Below, piece after piece: positions 33,706 through 46,123 of a DNA stretch of 64,000 bases (positions are counted from its first letter, which is position 1; every line of letters begins with the position of its first letter). A program made the position numbers and the translations under genes. The notes under the pieces were generated by a model. It saw only the letters and a program-made list of their open reading frames with translations, made no database searches and had not been told where the DNA came from. The DNA is from Eucommia ulmoides (lineage: Eukaryota; Streptophyta; Magnoliopsida; Garryales; Eucommiaceae). The DNA lies in NCBI GenBank assembly GCA_016647705.1, contig CM028329.1:60405231-60469230 (forward strand). The letters are read 5' to 3'.

Positions 33706-36463
33706 TCATGTCCAGTTTGGGAACATAAACCGCAACGATTTGTCATTGTTCTGCGCGACTGATCCATCTCGTTTTGAATGCGAGTGGAATTGGGTCGACC
33801 ACGATGCACAACTCGAAGTCTATCATGGTCTGGAATGAGGTTCGGAAAATTGGTCTCTGGCCAGTAGTCCTCATGAAGAATCGGCCTAAACGAAGACTCC
33901 CATGCCATCAATTGGTTTGTCATTGTATACTCAGCAGCAATATAGCGGAATGCATTAACTCCACTATACTCCGTGGCCGCAAGCATATGGGAGCACGGAT
34001 ATCGCCAAATTTTAAACTTCCCACATGTGCAATCAGGGTTATCTCCTAGTGTGACTTCATGAGGAATCAAGCCCCCAGTAAGGGTCTTCCTAGTTTTCAC
34101 ATGGAAGATCATATTCTCTCTAGAAAAAAAAATATTTAGTTGTTAAATTATGTCGTAACAATTATATGTAACGTGAAAAAATAATAATGAATACTAAATT
34201 ACCGATTGAATATTTGAATCTCGTATGTTTTAGACTTGGCTTGAGATTTCTGTATTTTATCAACGACGTGTTTAGCATATACGTAACCGTCAGCTGAGTC
34301 CTTTAAAGCTTGTTGTCGACCAATATCAAAGTATTTAACTATCCTGTAGAACGTAATCTTGACGGCTGCAGTTATTGGAACATTTCTTGCACCCTTTAAA
34401 CAATTGTTAAATACCTCTGCATAATTGGTCGTCATGACTCCCCAACGCTTACCATTGTCGTGTGCCCTGGTCCATTTGTAAGGTGCATGATTGCTCAACC
34501 ATGCATGCGCCTGAACATCAATCTTTTTGATCTCTTCCATGATAGCATCGTATTTTCGAATTTGTGTTGCAGCACCTGCATTCCAAGCAAGATCTTTGAG
34601 ATGCTGATTTTTAGCAATCTTATTGAAATTGCTACAAAGGTGCCGCAAACAAAATCGATGATATCGGAGGGGCTCGTTATGTTGATTAAGCCAAATATTG
34701 TCAACTGCACTAATAATGCCGGCGTGTCTATCAGATATCAATGTAACCTCAGGACGATCACCGACAATATGACGCTTAAGCATGTAGATGAACCAGCGCC
34801 AACATCGGTAATCCTCCGTCGGTACGACTGCAAAAGCCAATGGGTAGCACTTGTTGGACGACGTCATTCCTATGGCGATTAAAATCTTTCCATCATATTT
34901 ACCATACAAATGGGTCCCGTCAATGGTGATTACAGGGCGACAATAACGCCATCCGTCGACTGAAGCTTTGAATGCCCAAAATACCATGTCGAACATCCTA
35001 TAGTCAGGCATATCAGTCGACACAGTGCGCCACTCGACAATCGTACCTGCATTGTAGTGCTGCAACGCGACCATAAATTTCGGTAACTTCCGGTATGATT
35101 CATCCCAATCTCCGAACAAGGTCTCAATGGCTTTAGATCTAGCCAACCAAGCTTTTCTATAGGAGATAGTGTATCCATGAGCCTCCTTCACGTAAGCCAC
35201 AATGACGCCAATCTTCAATTCTGGATCCTGTTCTACTTGTCCAAGTATTAGGTTCGAAATGAGTGCAGAATCCAAATTTTTATGATCTACAGCAGTATGA
35301 TTATAGAAACATGTGTGTTGCCCCTCATACTGTGTAATCTCAAACATACCGTGACTTTTTTTCTTCCCCGCCCGCAACCTCCAATCGCATCCATGCGAAC
35401 AATTAATCGACCAGAGCTTCTTGTTCGTTTGCGAGACATAAAACTCTTTATTCTTTTTCAAGTGGTAAAATTTGACGGCCTGCTGGAGATGTTCCTTGTC
35501 CTTAAAGACCATACCAGTACGGAATTCGTCCATCTCCGGTGTCCAAAAATTCTTCCGCAACTTCGGCTCGTATTTCGCCAAGTCATCGTCGTCACCCCAT
35601 TCCAAGTTATTGAAAAATGAAATTACATTGTCTAACTCCAATTGCTGATTTTCACCCCCTTGCCCGCTAGGCCCAGTATCTACATCTTCGTCTGGCTGAA
35701 ACGCTAAATCCGCATCGAACTCTTCTTCTGACACATCGTCGCGACTATCAATTGTATCAAAGTCACCACCATAATTACTTATGTTATCTTGCGGCGGACT
35801 ACTCGGTGAATAATGGGGATGTGGAAGAGCAGAGCTGGTGCCATGACCACGGTCAATCATACTATGAGAATGATCTTGCTCTGGAATATAGGGGAGTGGG
35901 ACGGTGTAATTAGACTCAAGTAATTGGGGGTGCAGCATAGGAGTATTGTGGGAATGATATTGTTCTAGACTGTAAGGGGGTGGGATGGTGTAATTAGATT
36001 GGACTGCTTGGGGAACGGTGCCGAAAAATTGTCCGTCAGATTGGGTACTGTACGGATTTAAACTCTGGGTCATTAAGTTGGTAAAATGACCACTTGGGGG
36101 AAAAAAATTTGGACCATCATCAAATGCCCGTTCTATCTCTACATATACTTCAACAGCAAGAAGGGAGGGTATATAAAGAGGTAACTCAAGCACTTGGTTT
36201 AATGCTGAGTCATCCTCGATAGAAAACAAGGTATATTTATAGTTCGACCCGAAAAGAGCCATCGGCATCCTACACTTTAGTTTCAAAATTCCAGTAACCC
36301 CATCTTCAAGAACACATGGTTTTAGCGTCTCAATTAATTCATTTAAGCTTGTTCCCCTACGGACAACCAAAGATTTTACAACTGATGTACTATAACAAAC
36401 CCCGAACTCCGTACCTTCCAATATTCTACCACCCCAATACAATAACAATCGAACGTGATCCAT
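33663..36463 (-). CDS. MULE transposase (MURA/MuDR type), 2 exons
   Basis: Exons 36463-34203 and 34119-33663 join in frame (split Arg codon) to 905 residues. In order: an N-terminal PB1-like module (1-110); a Pro/Tyr/Asp-rich linker with a repeated PLPYIPEQDHSH-type phrase (about 145-205); a DBD_Tnp_Mut region with a WRKY-GCM1-type zinc finger (CSHGC ... HTC); and the MULE transposase core. The core has ITIDGTHLYGKYDGK (D515), LISDRHAG (D578) and NYAEVFNNCLKGAR (E683), giving a complete DDE triad with CLRHLC between D and E. A SWIM finger follows (C784, C786, C796, H798), then a terminal CCHC knuckle (C883, C886, H891, C896). This is the full MuDR-type order with no stop or frameshift, so an active enzyme is plausible. 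It should bind the arms of this element and cut and paste it in the nucleus. Confidence 0.95.
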
Positions 36464-36689
36464 TTCAAGCGGCTATCATTTGACAAGGCAAAACAAAACA
36501 AGAAAAAAATATCGTTAACTAAAACTCAATCACAAAAGTATGTTGGTTTATAGTGTTCATTTTTTATGGGTTAGAGTAATTTATTTTCAATCCTTAATAT
36601 TTTACTTATTTTGAATTTATTCAATAATTATTTTAACTTTAACTCTAAATCGAATATAAATTCCACGTCAAGCTAATATCAACTAAATA

Positions 36690-39030
36690 GATTCAATTAA
36701 TTTGAGGAATGAAAGTGCACAATTTGTACATCATATTCCAATGTGAAAGAGGCGAAAGTGTAATTTTTAATTTAATAACTAAATTAACAAATTAAATAAA
36801 TACATTTTAAATTAAATAACGAAATTAAAAAATGAAACTAACTAACAATTTATTTTAAAACAATAGGTTGAATATTTAATATTTTTCTAATTGAAAAAAT
36901 TTCAAGAGCCAAAGTGTATATTTTCGTACACATGTGAAAGGGGCGAAAGTGTAATTTTTAATTTAACAACTAAATTAACAAATTAAATAAATACATTTTA
37001 AATTAAATAACGAAATTAAAAAATGAAACTAACTAACAATTTATTTTAAAACAATAGGTTGAATATTTAATATTTTTCTAATTGAAAAAATTTCAAGAGC
37101 CAAAGTGTATATTTTCGTACACATGTGAAAGGGGCGAAAGTGTAATTTTTAATTTAACAACTAAATTAACAAATTAAATAAATACATTTTAAATTAAATA
37201 ACGAAATTAAAAAATGAAACTAACTAACAATTTATTTTAAAACAATAGGTTGATATTTAATATTTTTGTAATTGAAAAAATTTCAAGGGCCAAAGTGTAT
37301 ATTTTCGTACACATGTGAAAGGGGCGAAAGTGTAATTTTTAATTTAACAACTAAATTAAACAAATAATAGGTATTTTAATTTTATATTTTTCTAATTATC
37401 AAAATTTAAGGAGCCAAAGTGTATATTTTTAATTAAATAGCTAAATTAGAAAATTAAACTAACTAAAAATGTAATATGTTGATTTATATTTTCCTATACA
37501 TGTGAACGGGGCGAAAGTGTAATTTTTAATTTAACAACTAAATTAACAAATTAAACAAAATAATAGGTATTTTAATTTTATATTTTTCTAATTATCAAAA
37601 TTTCAGGGGCCAAAGTGTATTTTTAATTAAATAGCTAAATTAGAAAATTAAACTAACTAAAAATGTAATATGTTAATTTATATTTTCGTACACATGGGGC
37701 GAAAGTGTAATTTTTAATTTAACAACTAAATTAACAAATTAAATAAATACATTTTAAATTAAATAACAAAATTCAAAAATGAAACTAACTAACAATTTAT
37801 TTTAAAACGTTAGGTTGAAAATTTTATATTTTTGTAATTGAAAAAATTTCAGGGGCCAAAGTGTATATTTTTCTACACATGTGAAAGGAGACAAAGTGTA
37901 ATTTTTAATTTAACAACTAAATTAAACAAATAATAGGTATTTTAATTTTATATTTTTCTAATTATCAAAATTTAAGGGGCCAAAGTGTATATTTTTAATT
38001 AAATAGCTAAATTACAAAATTAAACTAACTAAAAATGTAATATGTTGATTTATATTTTCCTACACATGTGAACGGGGCGAAAGTGTAATTTTTAATTTAA
38101 CAACTAAATTAACAAATTAAACAAAATAATAGGTATTTTAATTTTATATTTTTCTAATTATCAAAATTTCAGTGGCCAAAGTGTATTTTTAATTAAATAG
38201 CTAAATTAGAAAATTAAACTAACTAAAAATGTAATATGTTGATTTATATTTTCGTACACATGGGGCGAAAGTGTAATTTTTAATTTAACAACTAAATTAA
38301 CAAATTAAACAAAATAATAGGTATTTTAATTTTATATTTTTCTAATTATCAAAATTTCAGTGGCCAAAGTGTATTTTTAATTAAATAGCTAAATTAGAAA
38401 ATTAAACTAACTAAAAATGTAATATGTTGATTTATATTTTCGTACACATGGGGCGAAAGTGTAATTTTTAATTTAACAACTAAATTAACAAATTAAATAA
38501 ATACATTTTAAATTAAATAACAAAATTCAAAAATGAAACTAACTAACAATTTATTTTAAAACGTGAGGTTGAAAATTTTATATTTTTGTAATTGAAAAAA
38601 TTTTAGGGGCCAAAGTGTATATTTTTCTACACATGTGAAAGGAGACAAAGTGTAATTTTTAATTTAACAACTAAATTAACAAATTAAACTAACCAACTAA
38701 TTAAACAAATTAAATTAACAAAACAAACAAACTAACTAATAATTTATTTTAAAATAATATATTAAAAATTTATATTTTTCTAGTTGTTATACTTTTAGGG
38801 GTCAAAGTGTATATTTTTATAATTAAATAGCTAGAGTAAAAAATTAAACTAACTAACTAACATTTTTTTTGAAATAATATATTATTTTATATTTTCTTAA
38901 ACATGTAAAAATGACCAAAGTATAATTTTTAATTCAACAATTAAATTAACAAATTAAACTAACCAACTAACTAACAAATAAAGATAAAAAATATACTAAT
39001 TAAATTAACAAATAAATTAAAAAAACGTTA
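36690..39030 (-). repeat. Expanded minisatellite of the right arm
   Basis: About a dozen units of 165-200 bp containing GGGGCGAAAGTGTAATTTTT and GGGCCAAAGTGTATATTTT. The units form two alternating types. From 36,760 to about 37,330 at least three nearly identical units are stacked, while the left arm has about six units in all. This lies within the presumed leader intron of the transposase. Confidence 0.85.
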
Positions 39031-39043
39031 AAAATATACTAAC

Positions 39044-39178
39044 CTGTGAATAGAGGAGTAGAAGTCTGAATAGAAGAAGTGTAACTAGAACAAAAAAATA
39101 TCAAAATGAAGAACAAATGAGAGAAGGAGTAAATGAAGAAATGTGAATTTTAATGAAATCCGGTAAGTGATATTTATA
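39044..39178 (-). promoter_or_regulatory. TATA box and spliced leader exon of the right arm (transposase)
   Basis: On the minus strand TATAAATA (39178-39171) is followed by a T/C-rich leader ending TATTCACAG|GTTAGT, with the donor GT at 39043-39042. A candidate acceptor ATGATAG ends at 36473, nine bases before the transposase ATG. It is the mirror of 27905-28038, with few differences. Confidence 0.6.
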
Positions 39179-39318
39179 GGCGAAATTGTGCACATATATC
39201 GAGATTTTAAAATTTCAAATTAAAGCTAAACCTATACCTATACCTATAAAAAAACAAAAAATAGCCTGCGAAAAAAAAAAAGGGGAGAAGGCAGCCTTTT
39301 TAGGCTGCCTTCTCTGCA

Positions 39319-39605
39319 GCTTTGGCCGGTCGTTTGACCGGCCAAAGCAAACGGCGACCAGCCGTGTAAACGGCTGGTCGCCGTTTGGTGATCCCGCCCT
39401 TCATAAGGGCGGGATCACATTTTAAAAAAAAAAAAAAAATCCATTTGATCCCGCCCTTGCGAAGGGCGGGATTATTGATCCCGCCCTTCGCAAGGGCGGG
39501 ATCAAATTAAATTAATTTTTTTTGATCCCGCTGTTCACAAGCGCGGGATCAAAAAAAAAAAATAAATAAATAAAATTTCGATTTCGCCCTTCACAAGGGC
39601 GAAAT
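39319..39605. repeat. Seven serial hairpins, right MULE arm
   Basis: Hairpins at 39319-39348, 39349-39386, 39390-39416, 39447-39473, 39477-39503, 39524-39550 and 39581-39605 mirror the left array one for one. Stem sequences are essentially the same as on the left, including the two mispairs in the second hairpin. Loops of three of the 27-base hairpins differ by single transitions. Confidence 0.9.
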
Positions 39606-39696
39606 GCATTATTCACGTAAATAAGTTAAAAACTATTCTCATTCAGTAATTTTTTTTTTTTTTAATATTTAATAGGTAAACAACTCAGTAAAACTA

Positions 39697-39906
39697 AGAG
39701 CCACCATAAATAAACTCAATTCGGGGGAAACAAATTCAAGCAAAGAGAATTGTTTTTTACCCATTTGAACTAAATTAGCAACAAACTGTGTCGCAAACTG
39801 TTTCGATCGTGCACTATCGTGGGGCGATCGTTGGTCAATTTTGTTATGATCGCGATTGATGGCGTCGGCAAGCGACAGAGAATATAATTGTTCACTTGCT
39901 ACAGAT
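39697..39906 (-). pseudogene. Exon-like open frame cut by the MULE insertion, family not recognised
   Basis: The minus strand is open for about 70 codons, starting after a possible acceptor CTGTAG near 39,907 and including SLSLADAINRDHNKIDQRS and KQFSLLEFVSPELSLF, up to the MULE boundary. The equivalent part of duplication copy 1 (about 26,610-26,735) is related but has a stop. It looks like a captured or relic exon; I cannot name the gene. Confidence 0.3.
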
Positions 39907-41740
39907 TATAAATCAACTTTCCATTCTCTTTTCAGTTTTTCCTTTGTAGATAGTCTAACCAACACATATTAGATTCCAAATAAAGTTAAAATGTCAAAAA
40001 TAAGGAGTGCAAAATAACCAAATTACCGTCTTCTACAACAAACCACAAATTGGATAACTAAATGTATACTAAAACTTTAGAAAGGTTATCTAAAATGTGG
40101 AGGTTTTCCAAAGAAGTATTTCTCATTATTTGCCTACAGATGAGGGAACCATGACAGAGGGGACAAACATCCTCCTTAATTTGAGTTTTTCAATGATGTA
40201 ATCACCTATTTAATTAATAAAATTGAAAGTTAAACTCCTAATTAGACACAAATGAAACAATTAACGCATGCATACATTTTCAATCTTTTTTTATAGGGAG
40301 TGAAAATAATAACCAATTGAATATTGATTACTAAAAAAAAAGGAGATAAAATTATCCTCAATTTTCAAACAATTGCATACACAATGTTGAACCAATTGCT
40401 ATCAAATACCAAGATTGAATCAATTACATTCAAATCCCCCATTAACCAACACCGATTAGCGAAGATGAAACAACTGTCAGAACAAACCTACAAAAATCGT
40501 AATAAAAATGATATTTGAACAAACCTCAATAAAATAATGCTCAATTCCAAATTTGCTTCCAAAAACCACTGTAAAACACAAAAGAATATATAAAAAAAAT
40601 CAAAGTATCTTAACATTAAAAAATTTGAACTCGCGAAATTCATGTAGCAAAACAGAAATTAAGAAAAAAACCAAATAAAAGAAAGAAAAATATATTAAAA
40701 AACAGAAACAATGGAAAATATGTTAACTAATAATATTGAATGTTATCTAAAGCTACTCACCATACAAATCTATAAAATTAACGTTGTTTTGTTCCATTTT
40801 TAAAAACCTACAAAATAATTAAAATAAATTAATTTATACTACTTTAAGTTATTCAAAAGATTACCAAAACCTAGTTTAATGGTATTAGATCATACAAAAT
40901 GCGGTGCAATCACAACCCTAAACCTAAATTTTGCTTGTCTTTGACCAAAACTAAATATACTAATTAAATGAAAAGCCATTGATTGTCCTCAATTTTATAT
41001 CAAAATTTAACCCTTATTCTGTCATTTTGTTAATCTTTTTAGTAATTTTTAATTAGTAATAATATAATTTATTATTCTTGCAGGAATAAAGTCAGAATAA
41101 AGAAATGGCCAAAAAATGACGGTGAAAATAACCAAAGAAGACAAAAATAGAGAAAAACGTGATCCGACCCGAACCATACTCGAACAGTGCACGATTAAAG
41201 CTGAACCTGTCCTCTATATTAAATGGGTTTAATGTGACAACAAAGGCCATTAAGAAAAAAAAAGAATTTGGCAACAAGCATTACCTTTTTTATCAATTGC
41301 CATTTAAACCCTTTAATTGGCCACTAAAAAGCAAATCATGGGGAAGGAAATAAAGAAGGGATTCATTGCCTCTGTAACGTTCAAGACCAAATAGTTAGAT
41401 TTCTTTTATTAATGGAAAATTAAAGGACAAGATTATTAAAGACAGAAAGCAAATCAGGGAAAGGGATTGGTCGGCAGTGGGCATAAGACTCTCTCTTGAT
41501 GATTTTATTATTCATCCTTCAGTCGATAGGGGTTTTGTTTATTTTTGAATATTTTGGCTACTAGCCGATTCCCTTGGTACGTTCTTCAATCGAGAGTTGT
41601 TGAATATTTTTGTAGAAGAAAAACCACCATGAACGGTTAAGGCGAAATCAGGTTAGGGCTGTATTTTTTCTCAAAATTATCTATGTAATTTTGTTCTTGT
41701 TCCATGTATATTTTATTCTTATGTGTGTAAGGTTGTAAAA
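39907..41740. other. AT-rich DNA right of the MULE with one further exon-like patch
   Basis: A minus-strand frame at about 40,125-40,200 (GDYIIEKLKLRRMFVPSVM and onward, ending in a stop) is preceded by TTAAATAG, a possible acceptor, and looks more protein-like than its surroundings. It could belong to the same relic as 39697-39906. The rest, including 40,200-41,060, shows no recognisable gene. Confidence 0.3.
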
Positions 41741-41744
41741 TGAG

Positions 41745-42330
41745 GATTGTGGTCTTAAACATTTTTCTTGAATAGTTTATGTTCTAAATATTGTTATAAA
41801 GATTTAGATATGAATTTATTCGTATCTCTAATGTTAGATCTAATACATGTGGTTTAGATCTAACAGTTTTACAATTAGTTTTAGTAGTATCGATACGACT
41901 TAATTGGATAAATTATACTAAATGATTAATTCACCTTAGATTAGTTAATGTAGGAATTGAATCGTGAAGATAGTTTATCCTAATTAAGTGGTCGATTTAT
42001 CTTTCGCGGTAATATTGACATGTAGTTAATATTACTTGATTACACACCGAATGAAAGAAATAGGAATAAAATGTACAAGATAAATTGATGAATTTATGCA
42101 TGTACCTAACCCGAACCTTTATATATATTTTATCTTAATTGATTAATTTTCTGCTATTTCATTATTAAAATTCAAAACCAAACCAAAATCCTTTATTTCA
42201 CTTAAGAAAAATAACATACAAAATTAATAGTTACAATCCAATCTCTGTGGATCGACCCGTACTTAAGCACTATACTACGATAGTTGACGCTTAAATTGAG
42301 AATTAAATTTGAGAAATCAACCACTTTCGT
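41745..42330 (+). mobile_element. Gypsy-type LTR fragment, opposite in orientation to the array that follows
   Basis: Contains TCTCTGTGGATCGACCCG at about 42,240, the phrase common near the 3' end of Athila/Tat-type LTRs. It also has ATTCACCTTAGATTAGTTAA at about 41,930, matching ATTCACCGTAGATTAG in the array units when those are read on the minus strand. It is diverged and has no coding sequence. Confidence 0.45.
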
Positions 42331-42919
42331 AGGGAACACGATTGTATTTAGCATATACAAGAAGCCTTCAAACCCCTAGATCACTTCTAGTGGACGAGTG
42401 TAATCTTGTGAGGGTTTACAATGATGTTACCCACAAACATCCCAAGTTCTTTTTTGTGCATTTTATTCCTCAATAATATGATCGCATAACCATTAGATCG
42501 AGACCACCGGTACACGATCTAATATTCTACTAGTAATTAGATTTAAACCAAAATCTCTATAAGAACACTTTGAAATTAAATTCAATCACAAAAATATCAT
42601 ATCAAGAACAAGATTCATATTGTACAATTGTTTACACAATATCCGAAATTAAATAGAAAAATCCCATATTATATAAATCCAAAATACCTCACCATAATCT
42701 TACCCCGCTTGTTTAAGAGATTTAGCTGCTCATTGACACAAGGATTAGTATTTTCTTGGATGAAATCTTAAAAAATGTCATTACCACTCTCTGTTATGAA
42801 ACCAACTTTCTCCCTAAAGAATGGTGAAAAGATGGTGAAAGGATGGATGAAAATTTGGGTGTCAGAACTCAGAAGGTGGAATAGAATGGAGCCCCCAGGC
42901 TTTATCCGATTTGTCTTAT

Positions 42920-42960
42920 AAATATGATAGCCTTCCCTCGGCATTTGGTATGTGTTAGGT
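42920..42960 (+). other. Empty foldback target site
   Basis: GATAGCCTTCCCTCGGCATT is uninterrupted here. At every other unit the same GCCTTCCCTC is split and duplicated by a foldback element. Confidence 0.85.
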
Positions 42961-44715
42961 ATGCATTTAGAGCAAAAATTCCACAAAAATGTCCAAAAAT
43001 AAAATAAAATAACAATGTGGAAAAGTAGGATGGGGACAAATGGACACTATTCATGATCATGCCTATTCAGTGTTCATGTAATAGTACTATTCACGGGTTG
43101 AAAAATATTCAACCCGTGATTGCTCGTTTTTCATCCGTTTTACTCCAAATTAACGTTGTTTTGTTCCGTTTTTAAAAACCTACAAAAATAATTAAAATAA
43201 ATTATTTTTTACTACTTTAAGTTAATCAAAAGATTAACAAAACTTAATTTAGTGGTATTAGATCGCACAAAATGCGATAATTAGCGATGTCAATTCCCAA
43301 CAACGGCGCCAAATTTTGATCGCTAAAAAATAATTCCCTTATTAATTGCAAAATATTGTACTATTGTGTCCTTAAGTCCAGGTGTCGAATCACAGGGATC
43401 AGTCTTGTAATTATCAATTCCCGATTACTTTCCTACCTTTGATGAGAATCATTTGAGATTTTTTATTTGAATTTTTAAGGAAATAAATTAAATATAAAAA
43501 TTAACAATAAAAATAAGGATTTGGTTAGGAATTATGGATCTGTATTTTGGAATATACATTTTTCTTGTAATTTCTATTTAGATCGGATTTGTGTAAACGA
43601 ATGTTCTTAACTACAAGTCGGAACTACTCAAAAAGATTTAGATTGTTATTGTCCAACATGATTTATCTTTGGTATTTAATTTCTACACTACACTAATCTA
43701 CGGTGAATTAAAATTTAGGCATAAACTATGCAGACCAATTATTAATCCTCAAGAATACGATTGCATAACCATTAGATCGAGATCACAGGTACACGATCTA
43801 ATATTCTAGTAGTAATCGGATTTAAACCAAAATCTATACAAGAACAATTTGAAATTAAATCAAATCACAATAATATCATATCAAGAACAAGATTCATGTT
43901 ATATAATTGTTTACATAATATCCAAAATTAAATAGAAAAATACAATATCACATAAATCCAAAATACCTCACCATAATCTTATATCGGTTGAAGGGATTTA
44001 GCTACTCCTTGTTACAATGATTGGTATTTTCTCGAATGGAATCTTAAAAATGTCAATACCACTCTCTGTTATGAAACCAGCTTTCTCCCTAAAGAATGGT
44101 GAAACGATGGTGAAAGGATGGATGAAAATATGGGTGTCAGAACTCAGAAGGTAGAATGGAATGGAGCCCCCGGGCTTTATCCCATTTCTCTTATAAATAT
44201 GATAGCCTTCCCTTGAGTTCTTTACACATTAATTATATTTTAAATAAATAAATTCTAAAAAATAGTATACATAAACTTAAATACCAAAACATGATAAAAC
44301 GTAGAAGGGAATTGCGTTTTTAGGAAAAACGCAATTACCTTCTGTGTTTCTTAAAAAAAAGAGGTTAAAACGCAGATTGATAAACCGTTTACAAACTTTT
44401 TCCAAACTTTTTTTTTTTTTTAAAAAAAAAAACGCAACTTGGAGTTGCGTTTCTTTATGAGAATCGTATTTTCGAAATGCAGTTCTCATAAAGAAACACA
44501 ACTCCAAATTGCGTTTATGGTGAATACACAAATTCTCAAAAATGTTTGAGAGAAGTGCCATTGGGCACACTACCTTCCACCATTGCCTATCACGTGGCAA
44601 TGTTTGGGCCCACATATATCTCCCATATATAAGAGGGATGTCTTTATAATTTTTTAAAAAAATATCAAGGACACACCTATTGGTGGTTTTAGAAGTAGCT
44701 TTATAATTTTTAAAA

Positions 44716-44950
44716 GGATTAATTACACTTTACTCCCTGTGATTTGGCCAAATTGCACTTACGCCCTTATAGTCTGAAAATCGTCACTTACTCTCCCTGC
44801 GGTCAAATATTTGGTGCACTTACCCCCTACATCAGGGGAGTAAGTGGTTAGAAAATCTGACCACATGGGAGGGTAAGTAGCGATTTTCAAACCAGAGGGG
44901 GTTAAAGTGAAAATTGACCAAACTACAGGAGGATAAAGTGTAATTAACCC
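44716..44950. mobile_element. Nested 235-bp palindromic MITE in the left arm of FB1
   Basis: Ends GGATTAATTACACTTTA and its inverse; 9-bp target duplication TTTTTAAAA at 44707-44715 and 44951-44959. Nearly the whole element is an inverted repeat around ACATCAGGGGAG. Confidence 0.75.
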
Positions 44951-45077
44951 TTTTTAAAATAAGAGGGATGTCTTTATAATTTTTTTTTAAATAAAAAGGT
45001 ATGCTTATGAAATTTATCTATAAAAAATCCTAAATAGAGGAATTTTAAAACAAAATTAGTTGAGCAAAACTCTCTTT

Positions 45078-45521
45078 TAGGGATGTCAACGGTTCAATTT
45101 CGATCCGGTTTTATATAAATCCGAAACCAAAACTGTTCGAAATATACCAAATCAAAATTGCAACCAAAACTGTCAGTTTATTTTAAAATAATTTTAAAAC
45201 CAAAGTGAAATCACACTGAATGATTCAGTTTTAAAATCAACTAAATAATTTAGTTGTAGTTTTGGTTTCGAATTAGAAACTGAAGCGATTTTAATTTTAA
45301 TTTTTTTTTATAAAATATAAAAATATTAAATGGTTTCACGGTTTCGTGATTTTGGTTTTGGTTTTTATTTTGGTTTTGTATAAAGTTAAATGATCCGGTT
45401 TTAAAACTATTTTTAAAATAAATCGACGGTTTTGGTTGCAATTTTGATTTGATATATTTCGAACGGTTTTGGTTTTTGATTTATATAAAATTGGATCGAA
45501 ACCGAACCATTGACATCCCTA
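45078..45521. mobile_element. Palindromic element with TAGGGATGTCAA ends, FB1 centre, copy 1
   Basis: Ends TAGGGATGTCAACGG and CCATTGACATCCCTA; the interior is a near-complete inverted repeat rich in CAAAACC/GGTTTTG. The same element forms the centre of FB2-FB6. hAT-like by its end sequence; no clear target duplication. Confidence 0.6.
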
Positions 45522-45553
45522 AAGAGAGGAATTTTAAAGGTAATTTGAGTTTT

Positions 45554-45996
45554 TAGGGATGTCAATGGTTCGGTTTCGATCCGATTTTATATAAATCCAA
45601 AATCAAAACCGTTAGAAATATACCAAATTAAAATTGCAACCAAAACCGTCAATTTATTTTAAAAATAGTTTTAAAACCACATCATTTAACTTTATGTAAA
45701 ACCAAAATAAAAATCAAAACCAAAATCACGAAACCGTGAAACAATTTAATATTTTTATATTTTATAAAAAAAATTAAAATTAAAATCTCTTCAGTTTCTA
45801 ATTCGAAACCAAAACTACAACCAAATTATTTAGTTGATTTTAAAATTGAATCATTCAGTGTGATTTCACTTTGGTTTTAAAATTATTTTAAAATAAACTG
45901 ACGGTTTTGGTTGCAATTTTAATTCGATATATTTCGAACGGTTTTGATTTCGGATTTATATAAAACCGGATCGAAACTGAACCATTGACATCCCTA
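45554..45996. mobile_element. Palindromic element with TAGGGATGTCAA ends, FB1 centre, copy 2
   Basis: A second copy about 30 bp after copy 1, separated by GAGAGGAATTTTAAAGG. FB2-FB6 have only one. Confidence 0.6.
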
Positions 45997-46123
45997 AAGA
46001 TAGTTTTGCTCAACTAATTTTGTTTTAAAATTCCTCTATTTAGGATTTTTTATAGATAAATTTCATAGGCATACCTTTTTATTTAAATTTTTTTTATAAA
46101 GACATCCCTCTTATTTAAAAAAA

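Larger units (their letters stand above)
27426..39686. mobile_element. Intact 12.26-kb Mutator-like element carrying a PMD gene
   Basis: The ends are GAGTTGTTTACCTATTAAAT on the left and its exact inverse on the right. AGTAAAACTA at 27416-27425 and 39687-39696 is a perfect 10-bp target duplication, within the 9-11-bp range of Mutator elements. The inverted arms run roughly 27426-29190 and 36690-39686. Each arm, going inward, holds a hairpin array, a TATA box, a leader exon with splice donor, and a minisatellite. The coding part has a transposase and two small ORFs on the minus strand and a PMD gene on the plus strand, arranged tail to tail. All open frames are uninterrupted and the target duplication is perfect, so the insertion is probably young and may be autonomous. 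Confidence 0.93.
25912..39814. repeat. Tandem duplication of about 0.82 kb, second copy split by the MULE
   Basis: Copy 1 is 25912-26735. Copy 2 starts at 26736 (GGATTATATGCAAGTAATGA against AGATTATATGCAAATAATAA), runs to 27425, is interrupted by the 12.26-kb MULE, and resumes at 39697 to about 39814. Both copies end in TGTTTCGATCGTGCAC. Shared landmarks include CTAATCTTAAAGTAATTTG and AAGAGCCACCATAAAT. Confidence 0.8.

Noticed and set aside
34460-34882. Plus-strand open frame opposite the transposase core
   Set aside because: Antisense shadow of the conserved transposase; no start context or exon support.
41060-41740. Possible gene fragment around the 60-residue open frames
   Set aside because: Open frames on both strands are short, overlap each other and lack any recognisable motif.
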